NCBI RefSeq assembly: GCF_007856155.1
Contig: NZ_CP042266.1
Coordinates: 4,030,001 to 4,094,000 of the forward strand
DNA from: Streptomyces qinzhouensis
GTDB taxonomy: Bacteria; Actinomycetota; Actinomycetes; Streptomycetales; Streptomycetaceae
Direction: 5' to 3'
Length of the DNA stretch: 64,000 bases
Shown here: one piece after another, positions 16,903 through 25,579 of the stretch
How the letters are laid out: each line of letters begins with the position of its first letter
Position numbering within the stretch: the first letter of the stretch is position 1
Program-made: the position numbers and the translations under genes
The notes under the pieces: model-generated
Seen by the model: the letters and a program-made list of their open reading frames with translations, nothing else
Database searches by the model: none
Told to the model about the DNA's origin: nothing

Positions 16903-17499
16903 ATGGCAGCGAACGACTGGCACCGGATACGAGCCCGATACGCCGACACCACCGTCACCGTCTACCAGGCCTACTCTCCGCGGATCGGGCTGCCCGCCGC
17001 CCGGGACGGGCGGTTTCCCGCCGTCTGGAAGCGGGACCGGATGACGTGGATCAAGCCGTCGTTCCTGTGGATGATGTACCGCTGCGGCTGGGGTGCCAAG
17101 GAGGGCCAGGAGACCGTACTCGCCGTCGAGATCTCCCGTGAGGGCTTCGAGTGGGCCCTCGAACAGGCATGTCTGTCCGAGTACGTCCGGAGTGTTCACG
17201 CGGATCGCGTCGAGTGGCGGCGGAGCCTCAAGCGGGCGCCCACCCGGGTGCAGTGGGATCCCGAACGCGATATCCGGCTGCGGCCGCTGCCGTACCGGGC
17301 GCTGCAACTCGGGCTCTCGGGCGAGGCCGCCGGGCGGTACGCGGACGAGTGGATCACCGGGATCGAGGATGTGACGCCCCTCGCGCACGAGATCCACGCG
17401 CTGGTACGGGCCGGGGACCTGGCCGCTGCCCGGGCGCTGCTGCCGCGGGAGGAGGAGTACCCCGAACCGGCGGGGCTCCTCGACCATCTCAGGACCTGA
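16903..17499 (+). CDS. DUF4291 domain protein
   Basis: 198 residues, a single DUF4291 domain. The hallmarks are IRARYADTTVTVYQAYSP, AVWKRDRMTWIKPSFLWMMY and RCGWGAKEGQETVLAVEISR (about 8-80), then PTRVQWDPERDI. These conserved Arg, Asp, Trp and Lys residues suggest an enzyme or nucleic-acid-binding protein, but no activity is established. The gene converges with the DHA2 exporter, and the two reading frames overlap by 11 bases at their 3' ends. Confidence 0.9.
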   Translation: MAANDWHRIRARYADTTVTVYQAYSPRIGLPAARDGRFPAVWKRDRMTWIKPSFLWMMYRCGWGAKEGQETVLAVEISREGFEWALEQACLSEYVRSVHADRVEWRRSLKRAPTRVQWDPERDIRLRPLPYRALQLGLSGEAAGRYADEWITGIEDVTPLAHEIHALVRAGDLAAARALLPREEEYPEPAGLLDHLRT

Positions 17500-19051
17500 G
17501 CGCCTTTTCCCGTACGGGCTCCGCCGCCACCGGCGACGACGCCGGGCCCAGCGTGCCGGCCGCCACCGCCGCGCCCACCGCGCAGACCGCCGCCGCGACC
17601 AGGCAGACGGTGGTGAACGTGGACGCGAACGCCGATTCGGCCAGCGCCCGGGAGGCGCCGGGGACCAGGTCGAAGCGGGCCGTCTCGACCGCCTCGCGCA
17701 GCCCCTCCGAGGTGCCGAGCCGGGCGGTGAGACCACTGGCGAAGACCGCGCCGAAGACCGCGACTCCGGCCGCCGTACCCAGCGGATACGCCGCGTTCGT
17801 GAGGCCCGACGCCATGCCCGCCCGGTCGGCGGGTACCGCGTCGACCGCCACGCACATCAGCGGTGGGAAGATCAGCGCGCCCCCGGCGCCGATCAGCACC
17901 AGCGCGGTCACCGTCACCGGCCGGGCCCCTCCCGCCGCCGCCCACGCCAGCGCCAGCAGCCCGAGGCCCTTCACCGCGAAACCCGCCGCGACCAGGGCGG
18001 ACGGGGCGAAGGCCCGCTGGAGACGGGCCACGAACAGGCCCGTGAGCAGCAGGCTTCCGGTCAGTGGCAGCAGATGGAGACCGGTCTCCAGCGGCGAGTA
18101 CCCGTAGGTGGTGGCCAGCCAGAGCGTGGTCAGCGCCAGGGTGCCGAGCCCGGCGAGCCGGGCCAGGAAACCGAGCACCGCCGCACCCGCGAACGCCCGG
18201 ATCCGCAGCAGGGACAGGTCGATCAGCCCGTCGCCGCGCCGCTGGCTCACCACCAGTGCCACCGCGAACAGCACCCCGAGCCCGGCGGAGCCGAGGACCT
18301 GCGCGGAGAACCAGCCGTGCTCCGGGCCCGCGACCAGCGGATAGTGCAGGGCCAGCAGCGCCCCGACGGCGAGCAGCGCGCCCGCCGGGTCGATCCGGCG
18401 GCCGGTCCCGGCGGGCGCCGCGGACTCCGGCATCCGGGTCAGCGCGCCGATGACCACCAGAACCCCGATCGGCACGTTCACCAGGAAGATCCACCGCCAG
18501 CCCGCGGCCTCCGTGAACACCCCGCCGACCACCGGCCCCAGCGCCCCCGCGCCCGAGGCGATCGCGGCGAACGCGGCGATCGCGGAGCGTCTGCGGCCCT
18601 CGTCCTGGTAGGCGGCGGCCAGCAGCGCGAGCGCCGGGGCGAACATCAGCGCCCCGCCGAGCCCCTGGGCGGCGCGGGCCGCGATCAGGGCGCCCGCGCC
18701 GGGGGCGAGTCCGCAGGCGGCGGAGGCGATCGTGAAGAGCGCCGTCCCGGCGGTGAAGACGGCGCGGCGGCCGAGCCGGTCGGAGAGGGCTCCCGCGGTG
18801 AGCAGCAGCGCCCCGAAGGCGAGGGAGTACGCGGAAATCGTCCACTGCATCTGGCCGAGACCGGTGTTCAGATCCCGGGACATGTCCGAAAGTGCGACGT
18901 TGACAACGGTGACGTCGAGGGTCATGACGACGCCGCCGGCGCTGACGAGCGCGAAGGTCCAGGCGGGGCGGACGGGGCGCGGAGGGGCCGTGGCCTCGGC
19001 CGGCCCGGTGGGTCCGGCCGGTCCCGTCGCCGACGCTGCTGTTGTGCTCAC
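17489..19051 (-). CDS. DHA2-type MFS drug/siderophore exporter
   Basis: 520 residues with about 14 predicted helices, the DHA2 (EmrB/QacA) layout. The GTG at 19051 has GGAGA upstream. The DHA2 motif is VVMTLDVTVVNVALSDM (about 40-57), and the MFS motif A region is GALSDRLGRRAVFTAG (about 86-101). It should export small molecules by proton antiport. It is divergent from the iron-box-controlled siderophore operon, so export of that siderophore is an attractive inference, but its start is 312 bp from the nearest iron box and no box lies next to it. Confidence 0.88.
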   Translation of the reverse strand: MSTTAASATGPAGPTGPAEATAPPRPVRPAWTFALVSAGGVVMTLDVTVVNVALSDMSRDLNTGLGQMQWTISAYSLAFGALLLTAGALSDRLGRRAVFTAGTALFTIASAACGLAPGAGALIAARAAQGLGGALMFAPALALLAAAYQDEGRRRSAIAAFAAIASGAGALGPVVGGVFTEAAGWRWIFLVNVPIGVLVVIGALTRMPESAAPAGTGRRIDPAGALLAVGALLALHYPLVAGPEHGWFSAQVLGSAGLGVLFAVALVVSQRRGDGLIDLSLLRIRAFAGAAVLGFLARLAGLGTLALTTLWLATTYGYSPLETGLHLLPLTGSLLLTGLFVARLQRAFAPSALVAAGFAVKGLGLLALAWAAAGGARPVTVTALVLIGAGGALIFPPLMCVAVDAVPADRAGMASGLTNAAYPLGTAAGVAVFGAVFASGLTARLGTSEGLREAVETARFDLVPGASRALAESAFASTFTTVCLVAAAVCAVGAAVAAGTLGPASSPVAAEPVREKALRS

Positions 19052-19133
19052 ACGCTCTCCTCACGCCGGTGCCGGGTGACGAACGCCGGGTCAGGGGCGT
19101 CCGGGTGTCGTCGGTGTCGCTGGTGTCGCCGGT

Positions 19134-19240
19134 TCCGGATGGGGCCGGATGGTGTCGTCGGTTCCGGATGGGGCCGGATGGGGCCGGATGGGGCCGTCGG
19201 TTCCGGATGGTGTCGTCGGGGTCGGATGGTGCCGGGTCTT
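19134..19240. repeat. tandem GGATGGGGCC / GTCGTCGGTTCC repeats
   Basis: The 5' region between the exporter and the siderophore operon holds several imperfect copies of GGTTCCGGATGGGGCCGGAT and shorter GGATGGGGCC (10 bp) units. It is degenerate, purine/pyrimidine biased and non-coding. No known protein-binding site is recognised in it. Confidence 0.65.
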
Positions 19241-19362
19241 CGCTGTCCGAGCCGGTATTGAGCGGGGGGCGCGCCGGTTTCGTGCCGGTGCCCGGGCACA
19301 GGTGTGGGACCGCCGGTGACCGGGCACGGGAAGAGCTGCCGACCGGGGGAGATCCCCCATAG

Positions 19363-19381
19363 TTCGGTAAGGCTAGCCTAA
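19363..19381. promoter_or_regulatory. iron box (DmdR/IdeR operator) 1
   Basis: TTCGGTAAGGCTAGCCTAA matches the 19-bp actinobacterial iron box TTAGGTTAGGCTAACCTAA at 16 of 19 positions. Under iron-replete conditions Fe2+-loaded DmdR/IdeR binds such sites and represses. It lies about 195 bp upstream of the first synthetase start. Confidence 0.85.
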
Positions 19382-19436
19382 TTAGATCTGACGTGGCGTC
19401 AGGTCGCCCCTCGTGGCTGAAAGTTGCGCTTGCACA

Positions 19437-19455
19437 TTAGGCAAGGCTTACCTAA
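19437..19455. promoter_or_regulatory. iron box (DmdR/IdeR operator) 2
   Basis: TTAGGCAAGGCTTACCTAA matches the iron-box consensus at 16 of 19 positions and lies 74 bp (centre to centre) from the first box. Two boxes in a row suggest tight iron control of the siderophore operon that begins at 19577. Confidence 0.88.
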
Positions 19456-19576
19456 GGCTTGCTCTGTTCGGTGTCATTCGGTGTCATCCGGTGTCAACAG
19501 CACCGGTCAGCGCCGTATCCGTGCCGTCCCCCGTGATCCGTCAGTGCCGTGCGCCACCTACCCCGGAGCCGCTTCG

Positions 19577-21463
19577 ATGCCCGATCAGCTTGACCAGCCC
19601 GATCAGCACGACCATCCCGTCCCCGACCTCACCGACACCGACCCCGCCGCCTGGCGCGAGGCCAACCGCCGGGTCCTCGCCAAAGCCCTCGGCGAATGGT
19701 GCTTCGAGGACATGCTGAAAGCGGTCAGGACGGACGGTGCCGACGCCCCCGGCGCGGCCGACGGCTCCGGGCGGGCCGGCTACCGCGTCGAACTCGACAA
19801 CGGCACCATCTACGCCTTCCGCGCCACCACCGGCGCCTTCAACAGCCTCCGGGTCGACCCGGACTCCATCACCCGCACCGGCGCCGGCATGCTCGGCAAC
19901 TCCATCGCCCAGCCCGCCTGGGACGCCCAGCAGTTCCTGATCGAAGCCGCCTCCACCATCGGCAGCGACGCCTCCACGGTCGCCACCTACTTCACCGAAC
20001 TCTCCGCGACCCTCGCCGTCGACGCGGCCCGGCTCACCCACGGCGGTGAGACCGTCGCCCAGCTCCGCGCCCTCGGCCACACCGAGCTGGAATGCCGGAT
20101 GACCGGCCACAATCTGCTCGTCGCCAACAAGGGCCGGATCGGCTTCTCCGCCACCGACGTACGGAAGTACGCCCCCGAATCCGCCCAGCCGCTCACCCTC
20201 CAGTGGATCGCGGTCCACCGCGGCCTCGCCGAATTCCGCGGCACCTCCGAACTCTCCGAACACGCCGTCGTCGAACGCGAACTGGACGACGCCACCCGGG
20301 CCCGCTTCACCGCCGTACTCGAAGCCGCCGGAGTCGACCCGGACGGCTATGTGTGGATGCTGGTCCACCCCTGGCAGTGGGACCACGCCGTGCAGATCCT
20401 GCACGCCGCCGACATCGCCCAGCGCCGGATCATCCCCCTCGGCCAGAGCCCCGACCTCTACCTCCCCGGCCAGTCCATCCGGACCATGGCCAACGCCGGC
20501 ACCCCCGAGCGCTACGACGTCAAACTGCCGCTCAAAATCCTCAACACGCTGGTCTGGCGCGGTATCCCGCCGCACTGCACCTCCGGCGCGCCCGTCGTCA
20601 CCCAGTGGCTGCGCGGACTCGTCGACCGCGACCCTTTCCTCACCGACGAGTGCCGGACCGTGTTCCTGGGCGAGGTCGCCTCCGTCACCGTCCACCACCC
20701 CTACCTCTCCAAGCTCGACCAGGCGCCCTACCAGCATCTGGAGACCCTGGGCTGTATCTGGCGGGAGTCGGTCTCCTCTCGTAAAGACCCCGATGAGCGG
20801 GTCCGTACCTTCGCCTCCCTGCTCCACACCGACACCGCCGGAGACGCCTTCGTCGCCGAACTCGTCCGCGCCTCCGGCCTCAAGCCCGAGAAATGGCTGC
20901 GGCAGCTCTTCGACACCCTCCTCGTGCCGCTGCTGCACGTCCTCTACCGGTACGGGGTCACCTTCAACCCGCACGGGCAGAACACCCTCATCGGCTACGA
21001 CCAGAACGACGTCCCCGTCCGGCTGTACCTCAAGGACTTCGTCGACGACGTCTGCGTCTCCTTCACCGATGTCCCCGAGCGCGGCCCGGAGCCCGACGGA
21101 CACGCCCACGTCCTGCCCCGCAAGCACCCGTCGATCATCCGGCAGCACGTCGTCGACCAGGTCTTCGTCGGCCACTTCCGCTATCTCGCGCCGCTCTGCG
21201 AAGAGCAGCTCGGTGTCCCCGAGAAGACGTTCTGGAAGCTCGTGCGGCGCACGATCCTCGATTTCCAGAAGGACTTCCGCAAGCGGTTCCCGCATCTGGA
21301 GGACCGGTTCGCCGAGTACGACCTGCTGACCGAGCAGATCCCGCGGTACGGGCTCAACCGCGACCGCATCGTCGTCACCCGCTACACCGACCGCGCCCTG
21401 CGGCACGCCCTGTACCCCAACGGCACCCACCCCAACCCGCTCGCCGAGGAGGGTGGCGCATGA
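19577..21463 (+). CDS. NIS siderophore synthetase, IucA/IucC family (1)
   Basis: 628 residues from ATG 19577 (GGAG eight bases upstream), the usual size. The family ATP-binding and catalytic segments are visible: LVHPWQWDHAV (about 260-270), PGQSIRTMANAG, HPYLSKLDQAPYQHL, FNPHGQNTLIGYD and VRLYLKDFVDDV (about 470-500), with a C-terminal FhuF-like helical part. Such enzymes adenylate a carboxylate, such as citrate or succinyl-hydroxyamine, and join it to an amine, without a peptide synthetase. Two iron boxes lie upstream. Its stop overlaps the next gene as ATGA. The amine-making genes expected nearby are absent. Confidence 0.92.
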   Translation: MPDQLDQPDQHDHPVPDLTDTDPAAWREANRRVLAKALGEWCFEDMLKAVRTDGADAPGAADGSGRAGYRVELDNGTIYAFRATTGAFNSLRVDPDSITRTGAGMLGNSIAQPAWDAQQFLIEAASTIGSDASTVATYFTELSATLAVDAARLTHGGETVAQLRALGHTELECRMTGHNLLVANKGRIGFSATDVRKYAPESAQPLTLQWIAVHRGLAEFRGTSELSEHAVVERELDDATRARFTAVLEAAGVDPDGYVWMLVHPWQWDHAVQILHAADIAQRRIIPLGQSPDLYLPGQSIRTMANAGTPERYDVKLPLKILNTLVWRGIPPHCTSGAPVVTQWLRGLVDRDPFLTDECRTVFLGEVASVTVHHPYLSKLDQAPYQHLETLGCIWRESVSSRKDPDERVRTFASLLHTDTAGDAFVAELVRASGLKPEKWLRQLFDTLLVPLLHVLYRYGVTFNPHGQNTLIGYDQNDVPVRLYLKDFVDDVCVSFTDVPERGPEPDGHAHVLPRKHPSIIRQHVVDQVFVGHFRYLAPLCEEQLGVPEKTFWKLVRRTILDFQKDFRKRFPHLEDRFAEYDLLTEQIPRYGLNRDRIVVTRYTDRALRHALYPNGTHPNPLAEEGGA

Positions 21464-23241
21464 CCGCCACGACCAGCGCCCGCCCCATCGAACCGCTGCA
21501 CGGCCTCGACCCCCGCGCCGCCGCCGAACACGCCCATCTCGAAGCGCTGCTCCGGGTCCGGCTGCTGGAGACCGGCGTCGACCCGGCCGCGGGACCGCTC
21601 AGGATCGAGCTGCCCGCCCTCGGGCTCGCCATCGTCACCGAGGTCGTCCACCGCTCCCCGAGCGGCTGGCACCGCTTCGGCCCGGTCCGGCTCGAAGGCC
21701 CCGGCGGTCTGCTCGGGGCCGCCGCCGACCCGGTGACCGTCGTCGCCCTGCTCTCCACCGAGACGGCGAACACCGCGTCGCCCGGCCGCCGGGGCGCGAT
21801 CCCCCCGGGCGAGGTGGCCGACCTCGTGGAACGTACCGCCGAATCCATTCGCCGGGTCGCCGTCTTCATCGCCGACCGGCGCGCCAACCCCGAACCGCCG
21901 GCCGGCGTGGACGCCTTCCTCGAAGCCGAGCAGGCCCTCCTCCTCGGGCACCTCTACCACCCCTCGCCGAAATCCCGCGACGGGCTCTCCGACCAGGAGA
22001 ACCGGGTCTACTCGCCGGAACTGCGCGGCTCCTTCCGGCTCCACTGGTTCGCCGCCGACCCGTCCGTCGTCTCCCACGACGCCGTCGACGGCGCCCCGTC
22101 CCTCAAGGGCCGGAACACCGTCGAGCTGCTGGCCGATCTCGCGGGCCGCCCCGACACCGGCGGCCGGATCCTGGTCCCGGCCCACCCCTGGCAGGCCCGG
22201 GACGTCCTGCACCGCCCCCGGATCGCCGCCCTCGTCGAATCCGGCGCCCTGGAACCGCTCGGCGAACTCGGCCCGGAGTGGTGGCCCACCTCCAGCGTCC
22301 GCACCCTCTACCGGCCGGGTACGGAGGTGATGCTGAAGCTCTCCCTCGGACTGCGGCTCACCAACTCCCGCCGTGAGTCGACCCGTACGGAACTGCTCCG
22401 CGGACTGGAGATCAACCGGCTGCTCGACGCGGGCCACGCCGACGCCACCTTCGCCGCCCACCCCGGCTTCTCGGTCACCCGCGACCCGGCGTGGCTCGCC
22501 GTCGACGAACCCGGCCGCCCCGAAGGCCCCGAGATCACCGGCCTCGACGTCGCCGTCCGCGAGGTCCCCGACGGCATCGAGAACCTCCGTACCCTGGTCG
22601 GCCTGGTAGCGCCCCGGCCCGGTATCGGCCGTACCCCCCTCGGTGAGATCGTCGCCGCGCTCGGCCCCGGCGGCGCCGAACAGTGGGCCGCCGACTTCTA
22701 CGACCACACGCTGATCCCGATGCTGCACCTGTACGCCACCACCGGCATCGGCCTGGAGGCGCACCAGCAGAACACCCTCCTCCGGCTGGACTCCCGGGGC
22801 AGGGTCACCGGCTCCGCGTTCCGCGACAACCAGGGCTACTACCTGGCCGCGTCCCAGCTGCCCGCCGTACTGAAGCGGACCGGCACCGACGCGTCCACCC
22901 TCGCCGTCGTGGACGACGACCTGGTCGACGACCGGCTCTCGTACTACATGTTCCGCAACCAGGCGCTGTCGGTCGTCGGCGCCCTCGCCATCGACGGACT
23001 CTCCGACGAGCGCACCCTGCTCGGTGTCCTCGCGAGCCGGCTGCGGGCCGCGCTGCCCGATCTCGCCGCGGCCGCGCCCGGCGGCGACCGGCTCGCCCGC
23101 CGCTGGCTCACCGCCACTACCCTGCCCACCAAGGGCAATCTCCTCACCCGGCTGCACGGGATCGACGAAGTGCTCGCCCCGCTGGACGCGCAGTCCGTCT
23201 ATCTCGACGCCCCCAACCCCCTTCTGGAGGCCTCCGTATGA
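21460..23241 (+). CDS. NIS siderophore synthetase, IucA/IucC family (2)
   Basis: 593 residues, start ATG 21460 coupled by ATGA to the first synthetase. Motifs include the HPWQARDVLH segment, SVRTLYRPGTEVMLKLSL (about 280-297), GLEAHQQNTLLRL (about 430-442) and AFRDNQGYYLA, the arrangement seen in type A-like enzymes such as AcsD. The differing EAHQQN/RDNQG and PHGQN/LKDF motifs of the two proteins suggest different carboxylate specificity, so they may act in sequence on one scaffold. Product identity cannot be read from the sequence. Confidence 0.92.
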   Translation: MTATTSARPIEPLHGLDPRAAAEHAHLEALLRVRLLETGVDPAAGPLRIELPALGLAIVTEVVHRSPSGWHRFGPVRLEGPGGLLGAAADPVTVVALLSTETANTASPGRRGAIPPGEVADLVERTAESIRRVAVFIADRRANPEPPAGVDAFLEAEQALLLGHLYHPSPKSRDGLSDQENRVYSPELRGSFRLHWFAADPSVVSHDAVDGAPSLKGRNTVELLADLAGRPDTGGRILVPAHPWQARDVLHRPRIAALVESGALEPLGELGPEWWPTSSVRTLYRPGTEVMLKLSLGLRLTNSRRESTRTELLRGLEINRLLDAGHADATFAAHPGFSVTRDPAWLAVDEPGRPEGPEITGLDVAVREVPDGIENLRTLVGLVAPRPGIGRTPLGEIVAALGPGGAEQWAADFYDHTLIPMLHLYATTGIGLEAHQQNTLLRLDSRGRVTGSAFRDNQGYYLAASQLPAVLKRTGTDASTLAVVDDDLVDDRLSYYMFRNQALSVVGALAIDGLSDERTLLGVLASRLRAALPDLAAAAPGGDRLARRWLTATTLPTKGNLLTRLHGIDEVLAPLDAQSVYLDAPNPLLEASV

Positions 23242-23828
23242 CGTCGTTACACCAGGAAGCGCCCGATACGTCCACCGTGCCCGGGCCGCCGCTGCCCCGG
23301 CTCGGCGGACGCTGGACGGCCCGGGTGGCGAGATCCCACGGTGCCGACCTCGACCTGGTGCACGGCTGGATGCAGTCCCCGCACATCGATGCCTTCTGGC
23401 ACCAGGCCTGGCCGAAGGAGCGCTGGGAGGAGGAGATCGCCGGCCATCTGGCCGGGGACGCCATCCTCCCGGTGCTGATCGTCCTGGACGGCGAGCCCTT
23501 CGCGTACGTCGAGGTCTACCGGGTCGCCCGGGACCGGCTCGCCGCCCACTATCCGTACGGCGCCCGCGATCTCGGTCTGCACATCGCCATCGGCGAGCAG
23601 CGCCGCACCGGCCTGGGCCTCGGCAGGGAACTGCTGCGGGCCCTCGCCGACGGGCTGCTGGCGGCGGACCCGGACTGCCCGCGGGTGGCCGCCGAACCGG
23701 ACGTCACCAACGTGCCGTCCCTGCGGGCGTTCGCCGCCGCGGGCTTCCGCGACGCGGGCGAGATCGTGCTCCCGGACAAGCGGGCGGCGCTGATGATCCG
23801 CCCGCGGACGGACGCGGACATGCCGTAG
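23238..23828 (+). CDS. GNAT acyltransferase of siderophore pathway
   Basis: 196 residues, third gene of the operon, coupled by an ATGA overlap. It belongs to the IucB/AlcB-like acyltransferases: SHGADLDLVHGWMQSPHIDA, FWHQAWPKERWEEEI, HPYGARDLG-type segment, then the CoA loop EQRRTGLGLGRELLRAL (about 119-135). These enzymes transfer an acyl group from CoA to a hydroxylamine or amine to make a hydroxamate unit. This fits a hydroxamate or amide siderophore built by the two upstream synthetases. The missing monooxygenase and decarboxylase are presumably elsewhere on the chromosome. Confidence 0.88.
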   Translation: MTSLHQEAPDTSTVPGPPLPRLGGRWTARVARSHGADLDLVHGWMQSPHIDAFWHQAWPKERWEEEIAGHLAGDAILPVLIVLDGEPFAYVEVYRVARDRLAAHYPYGARDLGLHIAIGEQRRTGLGLGRELLRALADGLLAADPDCPRVAAEPDVTNVPSLRAFAAAGFRDAGEIVLPDKRAALMIRPRTDADMP

Positions 23829-23855
23829 CCGGCCGGGGCGGTACGGGTTCCCCCG

Positions 23856-25295
23856 TCACCGCCCCGGGCGATGCCCCCGGGTCTTTCGCCGGGGCCTGAC
23901 CAGCAGGGCGTACGCCGCCGCGAGCACCAGCAGCGCCGGGACGCCCACCAGGCACGCGGTCCGCATCTCGGGGACATAGAACCCCGTCGCGTACACCGAC
24001 AGCAGTGCGGCGATCCCCAGCACCGGGGTCAGCCGCCCGCCGGGCAGCCGCAGCGTCGACGGCGGCCGGTCCGGATCGCGGCGGAAGGCGAGCAGCGTCA
24101 GCAGGACGGTGATCCAGACCGCGACGATCCCGAATGTGCCCAGCGCCAGCAGCACCCCGAAGACCCGGGCGCCGAAGAGCGCGGTCAGCCCGGCGGTGGC
24201 CAGAAAGCCCAGCGCGGAGCAGAGGATCGCCCGGCGCGGCACTCCGTGCGCGGTGGTGGCGCCGAGGGCGCGCGGTGCGAACCGGTCGTCGCCGAGGGAG
24301 TGCAGCATGCGCCCGGCCGCGTACAGATTGGCGTTCGCCGCGGACAGCGCGGTGACCAGGACGACGAAGTTGGTGACGGAGGCCGCAGCGGGGATCCCGG
24401 CCGCGGCGAACATTGTCACGAACGGGCTGCCCTCGGTGCCGTGCCCGCCGGACACCTCGGTCCACGGCAGGACGGCGAGCATCACGGCGATCGCGCCCAG
24501 ATAGAAGAGGGTGAGCCGGAGGACGAGGGTCCGCAGGGCGCCGCGGAGCGCCGGACCGGGGTCCTTCGCCTCGGGCGCGGAGACGGCGACGAGTTCGATG
24601 CCCGCGAAGCTGAACAGCACGATCGCCATCACCAGCCAGATCGCCATCGGCCCTTCGGGGACGAAACCGCCGTGTTCGGTCCAGTTGCCGATACCGGTCG
24701 CGGGCCGGTCCGGCAGCCCGAAGACGATCAGTACGACCCCGATGACGATGAACGCGACGACCGCGAAGGCCTTGATCGCGCTGAGGACGGACTCGGTGGT
24801 GCCGAAGTTCCGCACCCCGGTCGCGTTGACGCCGGTGACGGCCGCCGCGAAGACGAGGACGGCCGCCCACAGGGGGACCTCGGGCCACCAGAAGCGGAGA
24901 TAGATCGCGGCGGCGACGACCTCGGAGCCGATCCCGACGATCAGCGCCGTCCAGTAGATCCAGCGGATCGAGAACCCGGCGAAGGGGCCGAGGGCGCGGC
25001 CGGCGATGGTGCCGAAGGAGCCGCGGACGGGCAGGGCGCTGACCATCTCGCCGAGGGCGTACGCGACGACGAGGGCGATCAGTGCCCCGGCCGCGTAGCT
25101 GAGGAGGACGGCGGGCCCGGCGACGGAGATCGCGGCGCCCGCACCGAGGAACAGTCCGGTGCCGAGTGCGGACCCGAGCCCGAGGAGCGCCATCTGGCGC
25201 CGTCCGAGCCCGCGCCGCAGTTCGTTTCCGGCGCCGGGGCCGACGTTCGTGCCGGGGGCCGCCGGTGCCGTCGGGCGGCGGGGAGCGGTGGTCAC
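23856..25295 (-). CDS. APC-family amino acid permease
   Basis: 479 residues from GTG 25295; an ATG at 25376 would add 27 residues. The sequence fits the amino acid/polyamine/organocation superfamily with about 12 helices: LLGLGSALGTGLFLGAG (about 35-52) is the helix-1 substrate-binding GSxxGTG motif, and the AATT (amino acid transporter) family conserved FSFAGIELVAVSAPEAKDP lies near residue 215. It imports an amino acid or amine. The gene converges with the siderophore operon and could supply an amine precursor, but this is speculation. Confidence 0.88.
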   Translation of the reverse strand: MTTAPRRPTAPAAPGTNVGPGAGNELRRGLGRRQMALLGLGSALGTGLFLGAGAAISVAGPAVLLSYAAGALIALVVAYALGEMVSALPVRGSFGTIAGRALGPFAGFSIRWIYWTALIVGIGSEVVAAAIYLRFWWPEVPLWAAVLVFAAAVTGVNATGVRNFGTTESVLSAIKAFAVVAFIVIGVVLIVFGLPDRPATGIGNWTEHGGFVPEGPMAIWLVMAIVLFSFAGIELVAVSAPEAKDPGPALRGALRTLVLRLTLFYLGAIAVMLAVLPWTEVSGGHGTEGSPFVTMFAAAGIPAAASVTNFVVLVTALSAANANLYAAGRMLHSLGDDRFAPRALGATTAHGVPRRAILCSALGFLATAGLTALFGARVFGVLLALGTFGIVAVWITVLLTLLAFRRDPDRPPSTLRLPGGRLTPVLGIAALLSVYATGFYVPEMRTACLVGVPALLVLAAAYALLVRPRRKTRGHRPGR

Positions 25296-25579
25296 GGCGG
25301 GGCCTCGGCAGTACTGGGGGAGCTGGGGTGCGGGGTGCGGCCGGTGACGAGGCCCGCTCCGGGAGGAGGAACCCATGACCGTATCCGCCCTATACGGTAC
25401 CTTCCCGGCCCCCCGGGACGTTTCCGGCCACCCGGCGCGGGACCCCTGAGCCGCCCGAGGTGCTGGAGCCGCCTGAGGTGCCTGGGCCGCCCGAGCCGCC
25501 CGAGGTGCCCGAGGTGCTTTGAGGTGCCGGGCCCGTCCCCCGGGCGCGGGCCCGGCACCTCAGCTCCGTCAGGAGCGCG
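25296..25579. other. intergenic: CCGTAT palindrome and CCGCCCGAGGTGC repeats
   Basis: Upstream of the permease lies CCGTAT-N7-ATACGG (25379-25397), a perfect 6-bp-arm palindrome that may be an operator. The next 80 bases (about 25450-25530) hold degenerate copies of CCGCCCGAGGTGC and GCCTGAGGTGC. No gene is apparent. Confidence 0.45.

Noticed and set aside
15898..17736. 612-codon minus-strand frame opposite the ECF sigma and DUF4291 genes
   Set aside because: No start signals or domain features, and it covers two convincing sense genes.
19424..19576. Upstream extension of the first siderophore synthetase to 19424
   Set aside because: It would cover the second iron box and has no binding site; ATG 19577 has a good one and starts at the conserved region.
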